Assembly: GCF_036250735.1 (NCBI RefSeq)
Contig: NZ_CP109430.1
Span: 9,300,001 to 9,364,000 of the forward strand
From: Streptosporangium sp. NBC_01495
Lineage (GTDB): Bacteria > Actinomycetota > Actinomycetes > Streptosporangiales > Streptosporangiaceae
Direction of reading: 5' to 3'
DNA length: 64,000 bases
Every line of letters begins with the position of its first letter. Within the stretch, counting starts at the first letter, position 1. This document shows positions 41,896-50,042 of this stretch, one piece after another. The notes beneath the pieces are model-generated. The model was given only the letters and a program-made list of their open reading frames with translations. It was not told the DNA's origin and ran no database searches. The position numbers and the translations under genes are program-made.

Positions 41896-42443
41896 TTGGC
41901 GGTTCCCTGGTCGATCAGCGGCAGCGTCCGCAGGGCCTGCAGTTCGAGCTCGTCGATCTGCTTGGCACGGTGCGCGCCGAACTTCGTGTTCTGGATCTTG
42001 TCGTGCAACTTGACGATCGCGTCGATGAGCATCTCGGGCCGCGGCGGGCAGCCGGGCAGGTAGATGTCGACGGGGACGACATGGTCGACGCCCTGCACGA
42101 TCGCGTAGTTGTTGAACATGCCGCCGCTGGAGGCGCAGACGCCCATGGCGATGACCCACTTGGGCTCGGCCATCTGGTCGTAGATCTGGCGCAGCACCGG
42201 GGCCATCTTCTGCGACAGCCGTCCCGCGACGATCATCAGGTCGGCCTGGCGCGGAGACGCCGAGGCGCGCTCCATGCCGAAGCGCGCCAGGTCGTGCTTG
42301 GGACCGCCGGTGGACATCAGCTCGATGGCGCAACAGGCGAGGCCGAACGTCGCCGGCCAGACGGAGTTCTTGCGTGCCCAGCCGGCGACCTGCTCGACCG
42401 TGCTGAGCATGAACCCGCTCGGAAGTTTCTCTTCAAGACCCAT
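41892..42443 (-). CDS. nuoB: NADH-quinone oxidoreductase subunit B
   Basis: The 183-residue subunit holds the terminal cluster N2 that reduces quinone. The tandem Cys pair is in LACCAIELM and the others in GVCASSGGMF and PGCPPRPE. ATG 42443 begins 2 nt after the nuoA stop and gives the usual GLEEKLPSGF N-terminus. Confidence 0.96.
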   Translation of the reverse strand: MGLEEKLPSGFMLSTVEQVAGWARKNSVWPATFGLACCAIELMSTGGPKHDLARFGMERASASPRQADLMIVAGRLSQKMAPVLRQIYDQMAEPKWVIAMGVCASSGGMFNNYAIVQGVDHVVPVDIYLPGCPPRPEMLIDAIVKLHDKIQNTKFGAHRAKQIDELELQALRTLPLIDQGTAK

Positions 42444-42445
42444 AT

Positions 42446-42805
42446 CTAGTCCCAGTCCAGACCCTTGCGGCGCCACACGTACGCGTAGGCCACGAGCACG
42501 GTGACGATGAACAGCAGCATCTCGACCAGTCCGAAGATCCCGAGCTGGTCGAACGCGACCGCCCACGGATAGAGGAAGATGATCTCGATGTCGAACACGA
42601 TGAACAGCATCGCGGTGACCATGTACTTCAGCGGGAAGCGTCCTCCGCCCACGGGCTGGGGCGTCGGCTCGATGCCGCATTCGTAGGCGTCGAGTTTCGC
42701 GCGGTTCCAGCGCTTGGGACCGGTGAAGGGGGCGATCGTCACTGAGAAGATCGCAAATCCCGCCGCGAGAACGGCGAGCACCAGGATGGGTGCGTACAAC
42801 TCCAT
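42446..42805 (-). CDS. nuoA: NADH-quinone oxidoreductase subunit A
   Basis: The 119-residue three-helix membrane subunit opens the nuo operon. It has the conserved acidic/Cys loop (DAYECGIEPTPQPVGGGRFPLKYM) near the quinone site and helices 2 and 3 after it. GGAGG about 9 nt before ATG 42805 supports the start. The promoter should lie in the 130 bp before it, after menJ; I could not identify boxes with confidence. Confidence 0.95.
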   Translation of the reverse strand: MELYAPILVLAVLAAGFAIFSVTIAPFTGPKRWNRAKLDAYECGIEPTPQPVGGGRFPLKYMVTAMLFIVFDIEIIFLYPWAVAFDQLGIFGLVEMLLFIVTVLVAYAYVWRRKGLDWD

Positions 42806-42935
42806 CGCTACGCCTCCTCTCCCATCTCCACGCGCGCCGGCGCGTAGCTCTGCGTTGTGGTGTATTTCGAAAGTCTAGGCAAAGCGATCATCGCCCCCGG
42901 CTCCAGGTGCTCGGCACTCGTTGACCTCGTCGACC

Positions 42936-44213
42936 TCATGCCGGTGGCGCCACCTTCGACAGGGCGTTGATGATGCGATCGGACGCGTCACCCCGCCGGT
43001 CGGTGAGATTAGCAAGGAGCTTGAGCGCGAACCGCATCAGGTGCGGGTGCGGCAGCGCGTGACGGGTGGCGAAGCTCATCACACCGCGGTGCCCGATCAG
43101 CTCCACGAATCCCCTGCCGAGGGTGAAGTAACCACCGTATGCGTCTTTGAGCGTCTGGGGGTAAGCGCGCAGCACGCGCTCCCGCTGCGCCGGGGTGACC
43201 CTGCCGAGCGCCTGGACGATCATCTCGGCGGCGATGTGGCCGGTCTCCATCGCGTACGCGATGCCCTCGCCGTTGAACGGGTTGATCATCCCGCCGGCGT
43301 CGCCCACCAGCACCAGGCCCCGCGTGTAGTGGGGCTGGCGGTTGAAGGCCATCGGCAGCGCGGCGCCCCTGATGGGGGCCGTCATGTTCTCCTCGACGTA
43401 GCCCCACTCGGGGGGCATGCCCTTCACCCAGCGCTTGAGCAGGTCGCGGTAGTCCATGCCCTTGAAGGACTCGCTGGTGTTCAGCAGCCCCAGGCCCACG
43501 TTGGAGGTGCCGTCGCCGACGCCGAAGATCCAGCCGTAGCCGGGCAGCAGGGTGTCGCCGTCCCACAGCTCCAGCCAGGTCTCCAGGTAGTCGTCGTCGT
43601 GGCGGGGGCTCTCGAAGTAGGTTCGCACCGCGACGCCCATCGGGCGGTCCTCGCGCTTGTGCAGCCCCATCGCCAGGGAGATGCGGGTGGAGTTGCCGTC
43701 GGCGGCGACCACCAGCCGCGAACGGTAGGTGACCTCCTCACCGTCCCGCTTGGCGACCACGCCGACGATGTGCCCGCTGCGCTCGTCGAGGACCGGGGCG
43801 GTGACGTTGACCCCCTGCAGCAGGCGGACGCCCGCCTTGACCGCGTTGGCGGCCAGGATCTCGTCGAAGTCCTGGCGGGTGCGGACCAGGCCGAAGTCGG
43901 GGTAGCTCGACAGCTCCGGCCAGTCGAGCTCGAAGCGCATCCCGCCGCCGACCACGCGCAGGCCCTTGTTGCGGACCCAGCCGGGGGCGTCGATGTCGAT
44001 CCCCATCGCGATGAGCTGCTTGACCGCTCGGGGCGTCAGCCCGTCGCCGCAGACTTTCTCACGGGGGAAGGTGGTCTTCTCGAGCAGCAGGACGTCGAGC
44101 CCGGCCTGCGCGAGATGGAAAGCGGTTGTCGAACCGGCGGGCCCGGCGCCGACGACGATGACGTCGGCGTCAGCCTCAGCGACTTTCCGCTGTGTGGCGG
44201 CTGGCACGGTCAC
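42936..44213 (-). CDS. menJ: Menaquinone side-chain reductase (geranylgeranyl reductase family)
   Basis: The 425-residue FAD protein has the dinucleotide fold ADVIVVGAGPAGSTTAFHLA near residue 18, the EKVCGDGLTPRAV segment, and the second FAD motif GLVLVGDAGGMINPFNGEGI. By family and by position next to menG and nuo it is likely MenJ, which saturates one isoprene unit of the menaquinone tail. Alternatively it may act on archaeal-type or chlorophyll-like geranylgeranyl groups, which is unlikely here. A GTG start at 44213 has GGACAGGT upstream. Confidence 0.85.
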   Translation of the reverse strand: MTVPAATQRKVAEADADVIVVGAGPAGSTTAFHLAQAGLDVLLLEKTTFPREKVCGDGLTPRAVKQLIAMGIDIDAPGWVRNKGLRVVGGGMRFELDWPELSSYPDFGLVRTRQDFDEILAANAVKAGVRLLQGVNVTAPVLDERSGHIVGVVAKRDGEEVTYRSRLVVAADGNSTRISLAMGLHKREDRPMGVAVRTYFESPRHDDDYLETWLELWDGDTLLPGYGWIFGVGDGTSNVGLGLLNTSESFKGMDYRDLLKRWVKGMPPEWGYVEENMTAPIRGAALPMAFNRQPHYTRGLVLVGDAGGMINPFNGEGIAYAMETGHIAAEMIVQALGRVTPAQRERVLRAYPQTLKDAYGGYFTLGRGFVELIGHRGVMSFATRHALPHPHLMRFALKLLANLTDRRGDASDRIINALSKVAPPA

Positions 44214-44361
44214 GGGACCTGTCCTGTCCTACATGCTTTGGGGCCTCGGGGTAAGGGGCCTTTCGTTCCTTTGTGAAGGTCTTCACAAACTTGTCGGGCC
44301 GAAGTCTAACGCCTTTGCAGGGCAAAGTGTCAGGCGGGTGTTGCTATCGCCCGCGAATCTT

Positions 44362-45087
44362 CTAAGCGGGCTTGTACGCACGGTGAAGGGCCACGATCCC
44401 GAACGTCAGGTTGCGCCAGGCGACCCGTTCCCAGCCCGCTCCCTGAATGATCTTCGCCAGCCCCGCCTGGTCCGGCCAGGCCCTGATCGACTCCGCCAGA
44501 TACTCGTAGGAGTCGTCGTTGGAACCGAAGAGCCTGGCGGCCTGCGGCATCAGCCTCATCAGGTACTGCGAGTACACGAGGTCGAAGGACTTCGGCGTGG
44601 GGTGCGAGAACTCCAGGATCACCAGCCGCGCGCCCGGCCTGGCCACCCGGTACATCTCGCGCAGCGCCTGGCCGGTGTCGTGCACGTTGCGCAGCGCCGT
44701 GGAGATCGTCACCGCGTCGAAGACGCCGTCGGCGAAGGGCAGCCGCAGCGCGTCGCCCGCGACGAAGCTGACGCCCCGCACTCCCCCTCCGGAGACGCCC
44801 GAGCCGCCCCTGCGCCTGACCCCGGTGCTCAGCATGCCGAGCGAGAAGTCGGAGGCGATGGCGCGGGCGCCCAGCGTGGTGAACGCGTCGGTGGACGTAC
44901 CGGTGCCCGCGCCGAGGTCGAGGACCAGCTCACCGGGGCCCGCGTCGACGGCCGCGGCGGTGGCCTTGCGCCACAGCCGGACCTGGCCCAGGGAGATAAC
45001 GTCGTTGACAAGGTCGTACCGCCTGGCCGTGCGATCGAACATCGCGGCGACCTCGTGCGGCTGCTTGTCCAGAGAAGCGCGCGTCAT
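44362..45087 (-). CDS. menG: Demethylmenaquinone methyltransferase
   Basis: The 241-residue SAM-dependent enzyme of the UbiE/MenG family makes the last ring methylation of menaquinone. The N-terminal DKQPHEVAAMFDRTARRYDL and the SAM motif LVLDLGAGTGTSTDAF, then FDAVTISTALRNV and SYEYLAESIRAWPDQ, are characteristic. ATG 45087 is preceded by GGGAG. A Gly/Arg-rich loop (GVRRRGGSGVSGGGVRG) within the SAM domain is an unusual insert. It is followed by menJ and nuo on the same strand. Confidence 0.93.
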   Translation of the reverse strand: MTRASLDKQPHEVAAMFDRTARRYDLVNDVISLGQVRLWRKATAAAVDAGPGELVLDLGAGTGTSTDAFTTLGARAIASDFSLGMLSTGVRRRGGSGVSGGGVRGVSFVAGDALRLPFADGVFDAVTISTALRNVHDTGQALREMYRVARPGARLVILEFSHPTPKSFDLVYSQYLMRLMPQAARLFGSNDDSYEYLAESIRAWPDQAGLAKIIQGAGWERVAWRNLTFGIVALHRAYKPA

Positions 45088-45165
45088 GGCTCCCACCCTA
45101 GGGCCGCCCCGACAATCCACGGAAAGTAGTCATTCCATTACCCAGAGCATGCTAAAAATTGTCGA

Positions 45166-46506
45166 ATGTTTGCCAGAGCCACTTACGCGCTGGTCGCGGC
45201 CCTGATCCTGGTCCCCCCGGGGATCGCCGCCGCCGGCACCACGAAGCACAGCAGGGTCGTCTCGGCCGATCCGGTGAACACGACCCCCCATGTGCTCGAC
45301 GGGATCGTCAACGCCATCGCACTGGTGGGCGGCACGGTGGTGGTCGGCGGCTCGTTCGGCGAGGTGCGCGAGGCCCGGGGCACCCGGGTGCTGCCGCGCG
45401 CCAACCTCTTCGCCTACGACCTGGCCACGGGCCGGATCCTGCCCGGCTTCGCGCCGCGCCTCGACCGCCCGGTCCAGGCCCTGGCGGCGGGGGTCCGCGG
45501 CACCGTCTACGCGGGCGGGCGGTTCACGAGGGCCGGCGGCGCGCAGACGCGGGGCCTGGCCCTGCTCCGGCTCTCCGACGGCTCCCCGGTCGCCCACTTC
45601 GACGCCCAGGTCCGCGGCGGCACGGTCACCAGCCTGGCCAGGCTCGGCCGCCACCTGTACGCGGGCGGCGACTTCACCCACGTCGGCCGCGTCGCCCGTA
45701 CGGCACTGGCCAGGCTCGACGCCGTCACCGGCGCGGCCGACCCGTCCTTCACGATCGAGCCCGGCGCGCCCAGGGGAGGCAGGACCAGGGTCCACGCGAT
45801 CTCCCTCAGCCGCGGCATGCTCGCGGTCGGCGGCGACTTCACCACCCTCGGCGGCCTGCCGCGCGCCCAGCTCGGCCTGATCGCCGTCACACCTCCGGCG
45901 GCCACCGCCCCGGACGCCTCCACGCCGGACGCCACCGTGTCCGGCACCCCCGCGCCGGGCCTCGCCGCCTCACCGGCCGCGGTCGCGCCGTGGCGGACCG
46001 ACGCCTACCGGGGCAGGTGCATGGCCGACTTCCCCGGCTACGTGCGGGGCCTGGACTTCGCCCCCGACGGGAGCTATCTCGCCGTCGTCACGACCGGCGG
46101 GCCGGGGGGCCGGGACAGGATGTGCGACACCGCCGCCCGCTTCGAGACCGGTGCGCGCGGCGCGGTGGAGCCGACGTGGGTGAACCACACCGGGGGCGAC
46201 TCGCTGTACGCGGTGGCGGCGACGGGGTCGGCCGTCTATGTCGGCGGGCACCAGCGCTGGCTGGACAATCCCGGCGGCCACGACTCCGCGGGCCCCGGAG
46301 CGGTGGCGCGGCCGGGCATCGGCGCGATCCATCCGCGCACCGGCAAGGCCCTGACATGGAACCCGACGAGGGCACGCGGAATCGGGGTCAAGGCATTCCT
46401 CGCGCATCCCGGCGGATTACTGGTTGGTAGTGACACAACCCGCCTTGGTCACGAGTACCATGCCCGAGTCGGCATGTTCCCGTTGCCGATCACTCCCGAT
46501 TCTTAG
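45166..46506 (+). CDS. Secreted beta-propeller-like repeat protein
   Basis: The 446-residue protein has a signal peptide (TYALVAALILVPPGIAAAG) and at least four blades, each ending in a GG-x-FT type strand: VVGGSFGEVREA, YAGGRFTRAGG, YAGGDFTHVGR, AVGGDFTTLGG and, degenerate, YVGGHQRWLDN. This matches delta-60/DUF5122-type propellers. A Pro/Ala/Ser/Thr linker interrupts it near 250-275. TAAAAA lies 7 nt before the ATG and no ribosome site is seen, so the message may be leaderless. The binding partner is unknown. Its stop overlaps the end of the convergent DUF4229 gene by 17 bp. Confidence 0.78.
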   Translation: MFARATYALVAALILVPPGIAAAGTTKHSRVVSADPVNTTPHVLDGIVNAIALVGGTVVVGGSFGEVREARGTRVLPRANLFAYDLATGRILPGFAPRLDRPVQALAAGVRGTVYAGGRFTRAGGAQTRGLALLRLSDGSPVAHFDAQVRGGTVTSLARLGRHLYAGGDFTHVGRVARTALARLDAVTGAADPSFTIEPGAPRGGRTRVHAISLSRGMLAVGGDFTTLGGLPRAQLGLIAVTPPAATAPDASTPDATVSGTPAPGLAASPAAVAPWRTDAYRGRCMADFPGYVRGLDFAPDGSYLAVVTTGGPGGRDRMCDTAARFETGARGAVEPTWVNHTGGDSLYAVAATGSAVYVGGHQRWLDNPGGHDSAGPGAVARPGIGAIHPRTGKALTWNPTRARGIGVKAFLAHPGGLLVGSDTTRLGHEYHARVGMFPLPITPDS

Positions 46507-46687
46507 TGATTCGCTCGCTCACCGCGTCCCTCTGCTTCGAGAGCAGGACGTAACTGGCCACACCGCTGACCAGGAATGCGGCGATCAACAGGACCAGGGG
46601 CTGGCGCAGGCCGAGGATATAGAGCACTCCCAGGCTCACGGCCAGTAGGCCGACCCGGGACGCTGTGTAAACGATGACGGGATGCAC
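46490..46687 (-). CDS. DUF4229 small membrane protein
   Basis: The 65-residue protein has two membrane helices (VGLLAVSLGVLYILG and PLVLLIAAFLVSGVASYVLL) and a basic C-terminus, the DUF4229 pattern known from actinomycete genomes near cytochrome c genes. GTG 46687 has no ribosome site but TAGCCT stands 7 nt upstream, as expected for a leaderless transcript. Function unknown. Confidence 0.8.
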   Translation of the reverse strand: MHPVIVYTASRVGLLAVSLGVLYILGLRQPLVLLIAAFLVSGVASYVLLSKQRDAVSERITKNRE

Positions 46688-46790
46688 AGCGTCGAGGCTA
46701 CGTCACTCCACTCACAGCGTCGCGATCGCGGTGGCTGTACGGGTAACTCTTCGCATCGACTGCGAGCGCTGCTAGTCTTCCCAAGAGATC

Positions 46791-46807
46791 TGTTTCGTAA
46801 AGAAACA
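46791..46807. promoter_or_regulatory. Short palindrome upstream of bldC
   Basis: TGTTTC at 46791-46796 and GAAACA at 46802-46807 flank a 5-bp centre in the AT-rich 281-bp gap before bldC (162 bp upstream of the start). It could be an operator. Nothing else in the gap is recognisable besides that promoter-like AT content. Confidence 0.35.
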
Positions 46808-46968
46808 CCCACGAGAGTCCCAAAAAGGCTCTATCATATAACAATCGGGCAGGCAGTAGATAACAACCCGTGATCTTTGTTGAAAACCACGGATAAATCA
46901 GGCTTCGCTCGGCACACTGGTTACCTGTCCGCCCGCTGGCAGGAAGCGGGATGCGAGGGGGAGAGATT

Positions 46969-47190
46969 GTGGAGAGTAGCAGCGAGCGTCTGCTGACGCC
47001 CGGAGAGGTTGCCGCCCTCTTTCGGGTCGACCCAAAGACGGTTACACGCTGGGCCGCGGCAGGCCGCATCAGCAGCATCCGTACCCCCGGAGGGCACCGG
47101 CGTTTCCGCGAGTCGGAAGTGCACGCCCTTCTGCGTGGAGAGGACGTCTTGACGGCCGAACGGCCGGCAGGCGAGTCCCCGCGCGTCTGA
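46969..47190 (+). CDS. bldC: BldC-family transcriptional regulator
   Basis: The 73-residue MerR-type DNA-binding domain protein matches BldC: LLTPGEVAALFRVDPKTVTRWAAAG, RISSIRTPGGHRRFRESEVHALL. BldC binds direct repeats head to tail and delays development in Streptomyces. GTG 46969 follows GAGGGGGAGAG and gives the family length; an upstream ATG would overlap this site. The C-terminal tail (ERPAGESPRV) is variable in the family. Confidence 0.92.
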   Translation: MESSSERLLTPGEVAALFRVDPKTVTRWAAAGRISSIRTPGGHRRFRESEVHALLRGEDVLTAERPAGESPRV

Positions 47191-47246
47191 CGGCTTAGGA
47201 CGTCACACCATCGGTGATCCTGCGCGCCTTACCCGGAAGCCGCAGG

Positions 47247-47305
47247 GTCACCGTGGAGTCGTGTGAAATACGACACGATACGGACGGTGACCTCCCCCGT
47301 CACCG
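47247..47305 (+). promoter_or_regulatory. Alternative hairpins after bldC
   Basis: GTCACCGT (47247-47254) can pair with ACGGTGAC (47284-47291), and the latter can also pair with GTCACCG (47299-47305) around ctccccc. The second would be a compact terminator-like hairpin and the first a competing one. There is no U-run. It may simply be the bldC terminator. Confidence 0.35.
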
Positions 47306-47425
47306 GGCCACCCGCCCCGCCGGGCCCGCCGCCGCGTTCCGCACCCGGAACCACCCGGCGCGCTCCGGCCCCCGCTCTCCCCGGTTCCGGCCCGCCCGGC
47401 CCCGAAGCCGGCCCGGCCGAAGCCT

Positions 47426-47665
47426 CTAGGTCTCCTGCTCGGCCTTGAAGGCGAGAAACTCCCGCTCCAGCTCGTCGTTCTCCTCCAGCCACCGTCGGCG
47501 CCGCTCGGCCCACTCCTCCTCGGTGAGCGACTCGGCCAGCCAGCGGTCGTAGTCGGGGTCCCCCGGAGAGATCTCCACGTAGGCGTTGCCGATCAGACGC
47601 CCGTCATCGCCGGCCAGGGTCTGCGGCACGCGCAGGGTCCCGTCAGCGAGCCTGACGACGTACAT
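47426..47665 (-). CDS. Short acidic coiled-coil protein linked to the metalloprotease
   Basis: The 79-residue protein has a beta-rich N-terminal part (MYVVRLADGTLRVPQ) and a charged C-terminal helix (SLTEEEWAERRRRWLEEN, DELEREFLAFKAEQE). ATG 47665 starts 10 nt after the stop of the metalloprotease gene, so translation is probably coupled. I do not recognise a family; a partner or inhibitor of the protease is possible but unproven. Confidence 0.7.
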   Translation of the reverse strand: MYVVRLADGTLRVPQTLAGDDGRLIGNAYVEISPGDPDYDRWLAESLTEEEWAERRRRWLEENDELEREFLAFKAEQET

Positions 47666-47675
47666 CCCAGATCAC

Positions 47676-48512
47676 CTAGATTCCGTAGCGCCGGTTGAAG
47701 AACAACATGACGTTGAGCGCCATCCGCGTGTCGCCGCCCAGCATGTCGACGAGCGCGGGGCGCTGCCGGGAGACGATCGCGGCGAAGGCGTCGGCGAAGA
47801 ACTCCTTGCGGCCCAGGTCGCCCGACTGCAGATGGAACCCCGAGGCCAGCACGGGAACGCACTGGGCGTACAGGGCGGCGAACTCCGGGGAGTCGGACAC
47901 CCAGTCGCCGTGGGGGGCGTCCACGTCGTCCAGGGCGTGCCCGACCTCGTGCATCATCACGTCGGGGGTGGGCGAGGGCCGGTCTCCCACCACGATCTTG
48001 CGGTCGCCGTACGCCCCCGCGCAGACGTCCCACGTCGCCCGGCCCGAGGGGAGCGGCGCGCCGCGCAGGTATCCCATGTCGTCCAGGTCGGGCACCCCGC
48101 CCGCGCCGACGTAGATGCCGTCGAGGCCGTCGGCCAGCTTGTCCTTCAGCATGTCGGGCAGCCGCGCCAGGCTCTCCACCGCCCGTACGACCTCGGGGGG
48201 CGGTGCCTCCCGCCGCGAGTCCCACTGGCGGTGCAGGATGCGCTCCAGGCGCCCGCAGTGGCGCAGGCCGTCACCCAGGTCGGGGGTGTCGGGGGAGTTG
48301 GGCTGGGCCCGGGGACTCTCGTCGTCGAGCTCGAAGTCCTTCCAGGTGTACTGCGGGCGGTCGGCCACCGGGGCCGTGACCGTCCCGACCCGGCGCTCGG
48401 CCTCGCGGGGGACCTCACGCGGAGCCTCCCTGACGGCACTCTCCGCACGCGTGGCCGGACCCCGCTGCCACCACCGCCGTCGATGGCGGCCCTTGTCTCC
48501 CGAATGTGCCAT
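47676..48512 (-). CDS. Zinc metalloprotease-like protein (HExxH)
   Basis: The 278-residue protein lacks a signal peptide. A basic, disordered N-terminus (about 1-55) leads to a domain with VMMHEVGHALDDV, the zinc HExxH motif, and a downstream EFFADAFAAI segment whose Glu is the likely third ligand. This order resembles the anthrax lethal-factor-like (ATLF) clan. ATG 48512 follows CAGGGGGTG. The substrate is unknown. It is followed on the same strand by the short coiled-coil gene. Confidence 0.75.
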   Translation of the reverse strand: MAHSGDKGRHRRRWWQRGPATRAESAVREAPREVPREAERRVGTVTAPVADRPQYTWKDFELDDESPRAQPNSPDTPDLGDGLRHCGRLERILHRQWDSRREAPPPEVVRAVESLARLPDMLKDKLADGLDGIYVGAGGVPDLDDMGYLRGAPLPSGRATWDVCAGAYGDRKIVVGDRPSPTPDVMMHEVGHALDDVDAPHGDWVSDSPEFAALYAQCVPVLASGFHLQSGDLGRKEFFADAFAAIVSRQRPALVDMLGGDTRMALNVMLFFNRRYGI

Positions 48513-48625
48513 CACACCCCCTGGGGAAGTGGCAACGGCTCCAAGGTACGGGGTGGGACCCTTGCCAGTCATCCGTAACGCGAGGCCGGACCGCAACCGG
48601 TCCCATGATGGCTTACAGTTCGGGC

Positions 48626-48925
48626 ATGCCCCTGCTTGTCGGTCTGGCGATACTCGCCTTCTGGCTTTACTGCCTGTTCGACGTCATCACCACGCCGGAC
48701 GAGGAGTCCAGGAACCTGCCCAAGCTCCTCTGGGTGCTCATCGTGGTGCTGATGCCGCTCGCCGGAGGAGTCTTCTGGCTGTTGCTCGGTCGGCCGACCG
48801 GCCCCAGGGCCCCCCGCTCCCTCCTGGCGGAGGACAGGCCGCCGCGCCCCGAGGCCCCGAAGGGCCCCGACGACGACCCCGACTTCCTCGAGGATCTCGA
48901 CCGCCGTCTGCGCGACGACGACTGA
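48626..48925 (+). CDS. PLDc_N-type small membrane protein
   Basis: The 99-residue protein begins with a membrane helix (LLVGLAILAFWLYCLFDVI) and has a second one (LLWVLIVVLMPLAGGVFWLLLG) with the PLDc_N signature between. The acidic C-terminal tail (DDDPDFLEDLDRRLRDDD) is soluble. TACAGT lies 6 nt before ATG 48626 and no ribosome site is present, so the transcript is probably leaderless. It has no nuclease domain; the function of these stand-alone proteins is unknown. Confidence 0.8.
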   Translation: MPLLVGLAILAFWLYCLFDVITTPDEESRNLPKLLWVLIVVLMPLAGGVFWLLLGRPTGPRAPRSLLAEDRPPRPEAPKGPDDDPDFLEDLDRRLRDDD

Positions 48926-49100
48926 GACAACGAGCGATCGATCGGCCGGTGTGGCCGATACAGACGTTACGGCCGCCCGAATTCTGATGCGGAAACCCTC
49001 GGGGAATCCGGCATGAAGAATCGACGAAAACCCCGGTCCCGGAATTCGATCGAAAATTCCGATGCGAAAATTCGGCCCGGGGAAATCTCGGCGTCGAGAA
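48926..49100. other. Short AT-interrupted repeats before ccsB end
   Basis: 175 bases without a gene. Several diverged copies of gaattttcgcatcg-type sequence and gaattc are seen on the minus strand (for example a 14-bp direct repeat near 49045-49075). This may be part of the transcription end for ccsB or a small decayed repeat element. Confidence 0.35.
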
Positions 49101-50042
49101 TCAGCCGGGAACCTCGGCGTAGGAGTGCAGACCCCCGAGGAAAATGTTCACCCCGACCAGGTTGAACAGCAGGCAGGCGAAGGCGACGAGCTGCACGATC
49201 ATGGCCGCCCTGCCCTTCCATCCCGCGGTGGCCCTGGCGTGCAGGTAGGCCGCGTAGGCGATCCAGGTGATGAACGCCCAGATCTCCTTGGGGTCCCAGC
49301 CCCAGTAGCGGCCCCACGCCTTGTCCGCCCAGAGCGCCCCGGCGATGACGGCGAAGGTCCAGATCGGGAAGCCGATCACGATGGCCCGGTGCGCGACCCG
49401 CTCCAGGTCCTGCCGGGACGGCAGCCGGACCGCGCTGTCCTTCCTGACCAGGTAGAGGATGCCGGAGACCCCGGCCACGATGAACAGCCCGCTGGCGACG
49501 ATGGCCGCGGACACGTGGATCGCGACCCAGTACGAGTTCAGCGCCGGCACCACGGGACCGGCCTGCACGTGCAGGTACCGTACGGCGAAACCGAGCCCCA
49601 GGGCGGCGGCGACCGTGACGAACGCGCCCAGGAAGCGGACCGGGTAGCGGAGCTGCATGAACAGGAACGCACTCACCGCCGCGAAGCACATGGCGACCAC
49701 GAACTCGTACATGTTGCCCCACGGCCACCGGTCCACGGCCAGGCCGCGGGTGAGGAGGGAGGCGAGGTTGGCGGCCCAGCCGAGCCAGCTCAGCCCGACG
49801 GCCACCGGCCCCGCCCACACCGCCCAGGCGGGGGGCGCCTTGGTCGCGGGACCGCCCTCGACGGGGGCGGAACCGGCGGCGGTGTCCAGGATGGGCTGGG
49901 CCGCGCGGGCCGACGCCCCCGCGGACCGGCCGAAGGCCAGGTCGAGGGCGTAAGCGATCATTGCGGAGACGTAGAGCAGCACCGTCGCCAAGATGAGCTG
50001 GTCGCTCAACGTGGCGAGGCCGGCGTCAACCTCAGCGGACAT
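49101..50042 (-). CDS. ccsB: Cytochrome c biogenesis protein CcsB (heme handling)
   Basis: The 313-residue membrane protein has eight or so helices and the tryptophan-rich WWD domain (DKAWGRYWGWDPKEIWAFITW, here cited as WGRYWGWDPKEIW) that presents heme outside the membrane, with His residues in AIHVSAAIV and VAHRAIV as heme ligands. It works with ResB as the system II heme lyase. ATG 50042 overlaps the resB end by 11 bp. Confidence 0.95.
   Translation of the reverse strand: MSAEVDAGLATLSDQLILATVLLYVSAMIAYALDLAFGRSAGASARAAQPILDTAAGSAPVEGGPATKAPPAWAVWAGPVAVGLSWLGWAANLASLLTRGLAVDRWPWGNMYEFVVAMCFAAVSAFLFMQLRYPVRFLGAFVTVAAALGLGFAVRYLHVQAGPVVPALNSYWVAIHVSAAIVASGLFIVAGVSGILYLVRKDSAVRLPSRQDLERVAHRAIVIGFPIWTFAVIAGALWADKAWGRYWGWDPKEIWAFITWIAYAAYLHARATAGWKGRAAMIVQLVAFACLLFNLVGVNIFLGGLHSYAEVPG

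Noticed and set aside
45159..46430. Overlapping plus-strand frame within the propeller gene
   Set aside because: It is very Arg/Pro/Gly-rich and out of frame with the gene that has a signal peptide and repeated blades.
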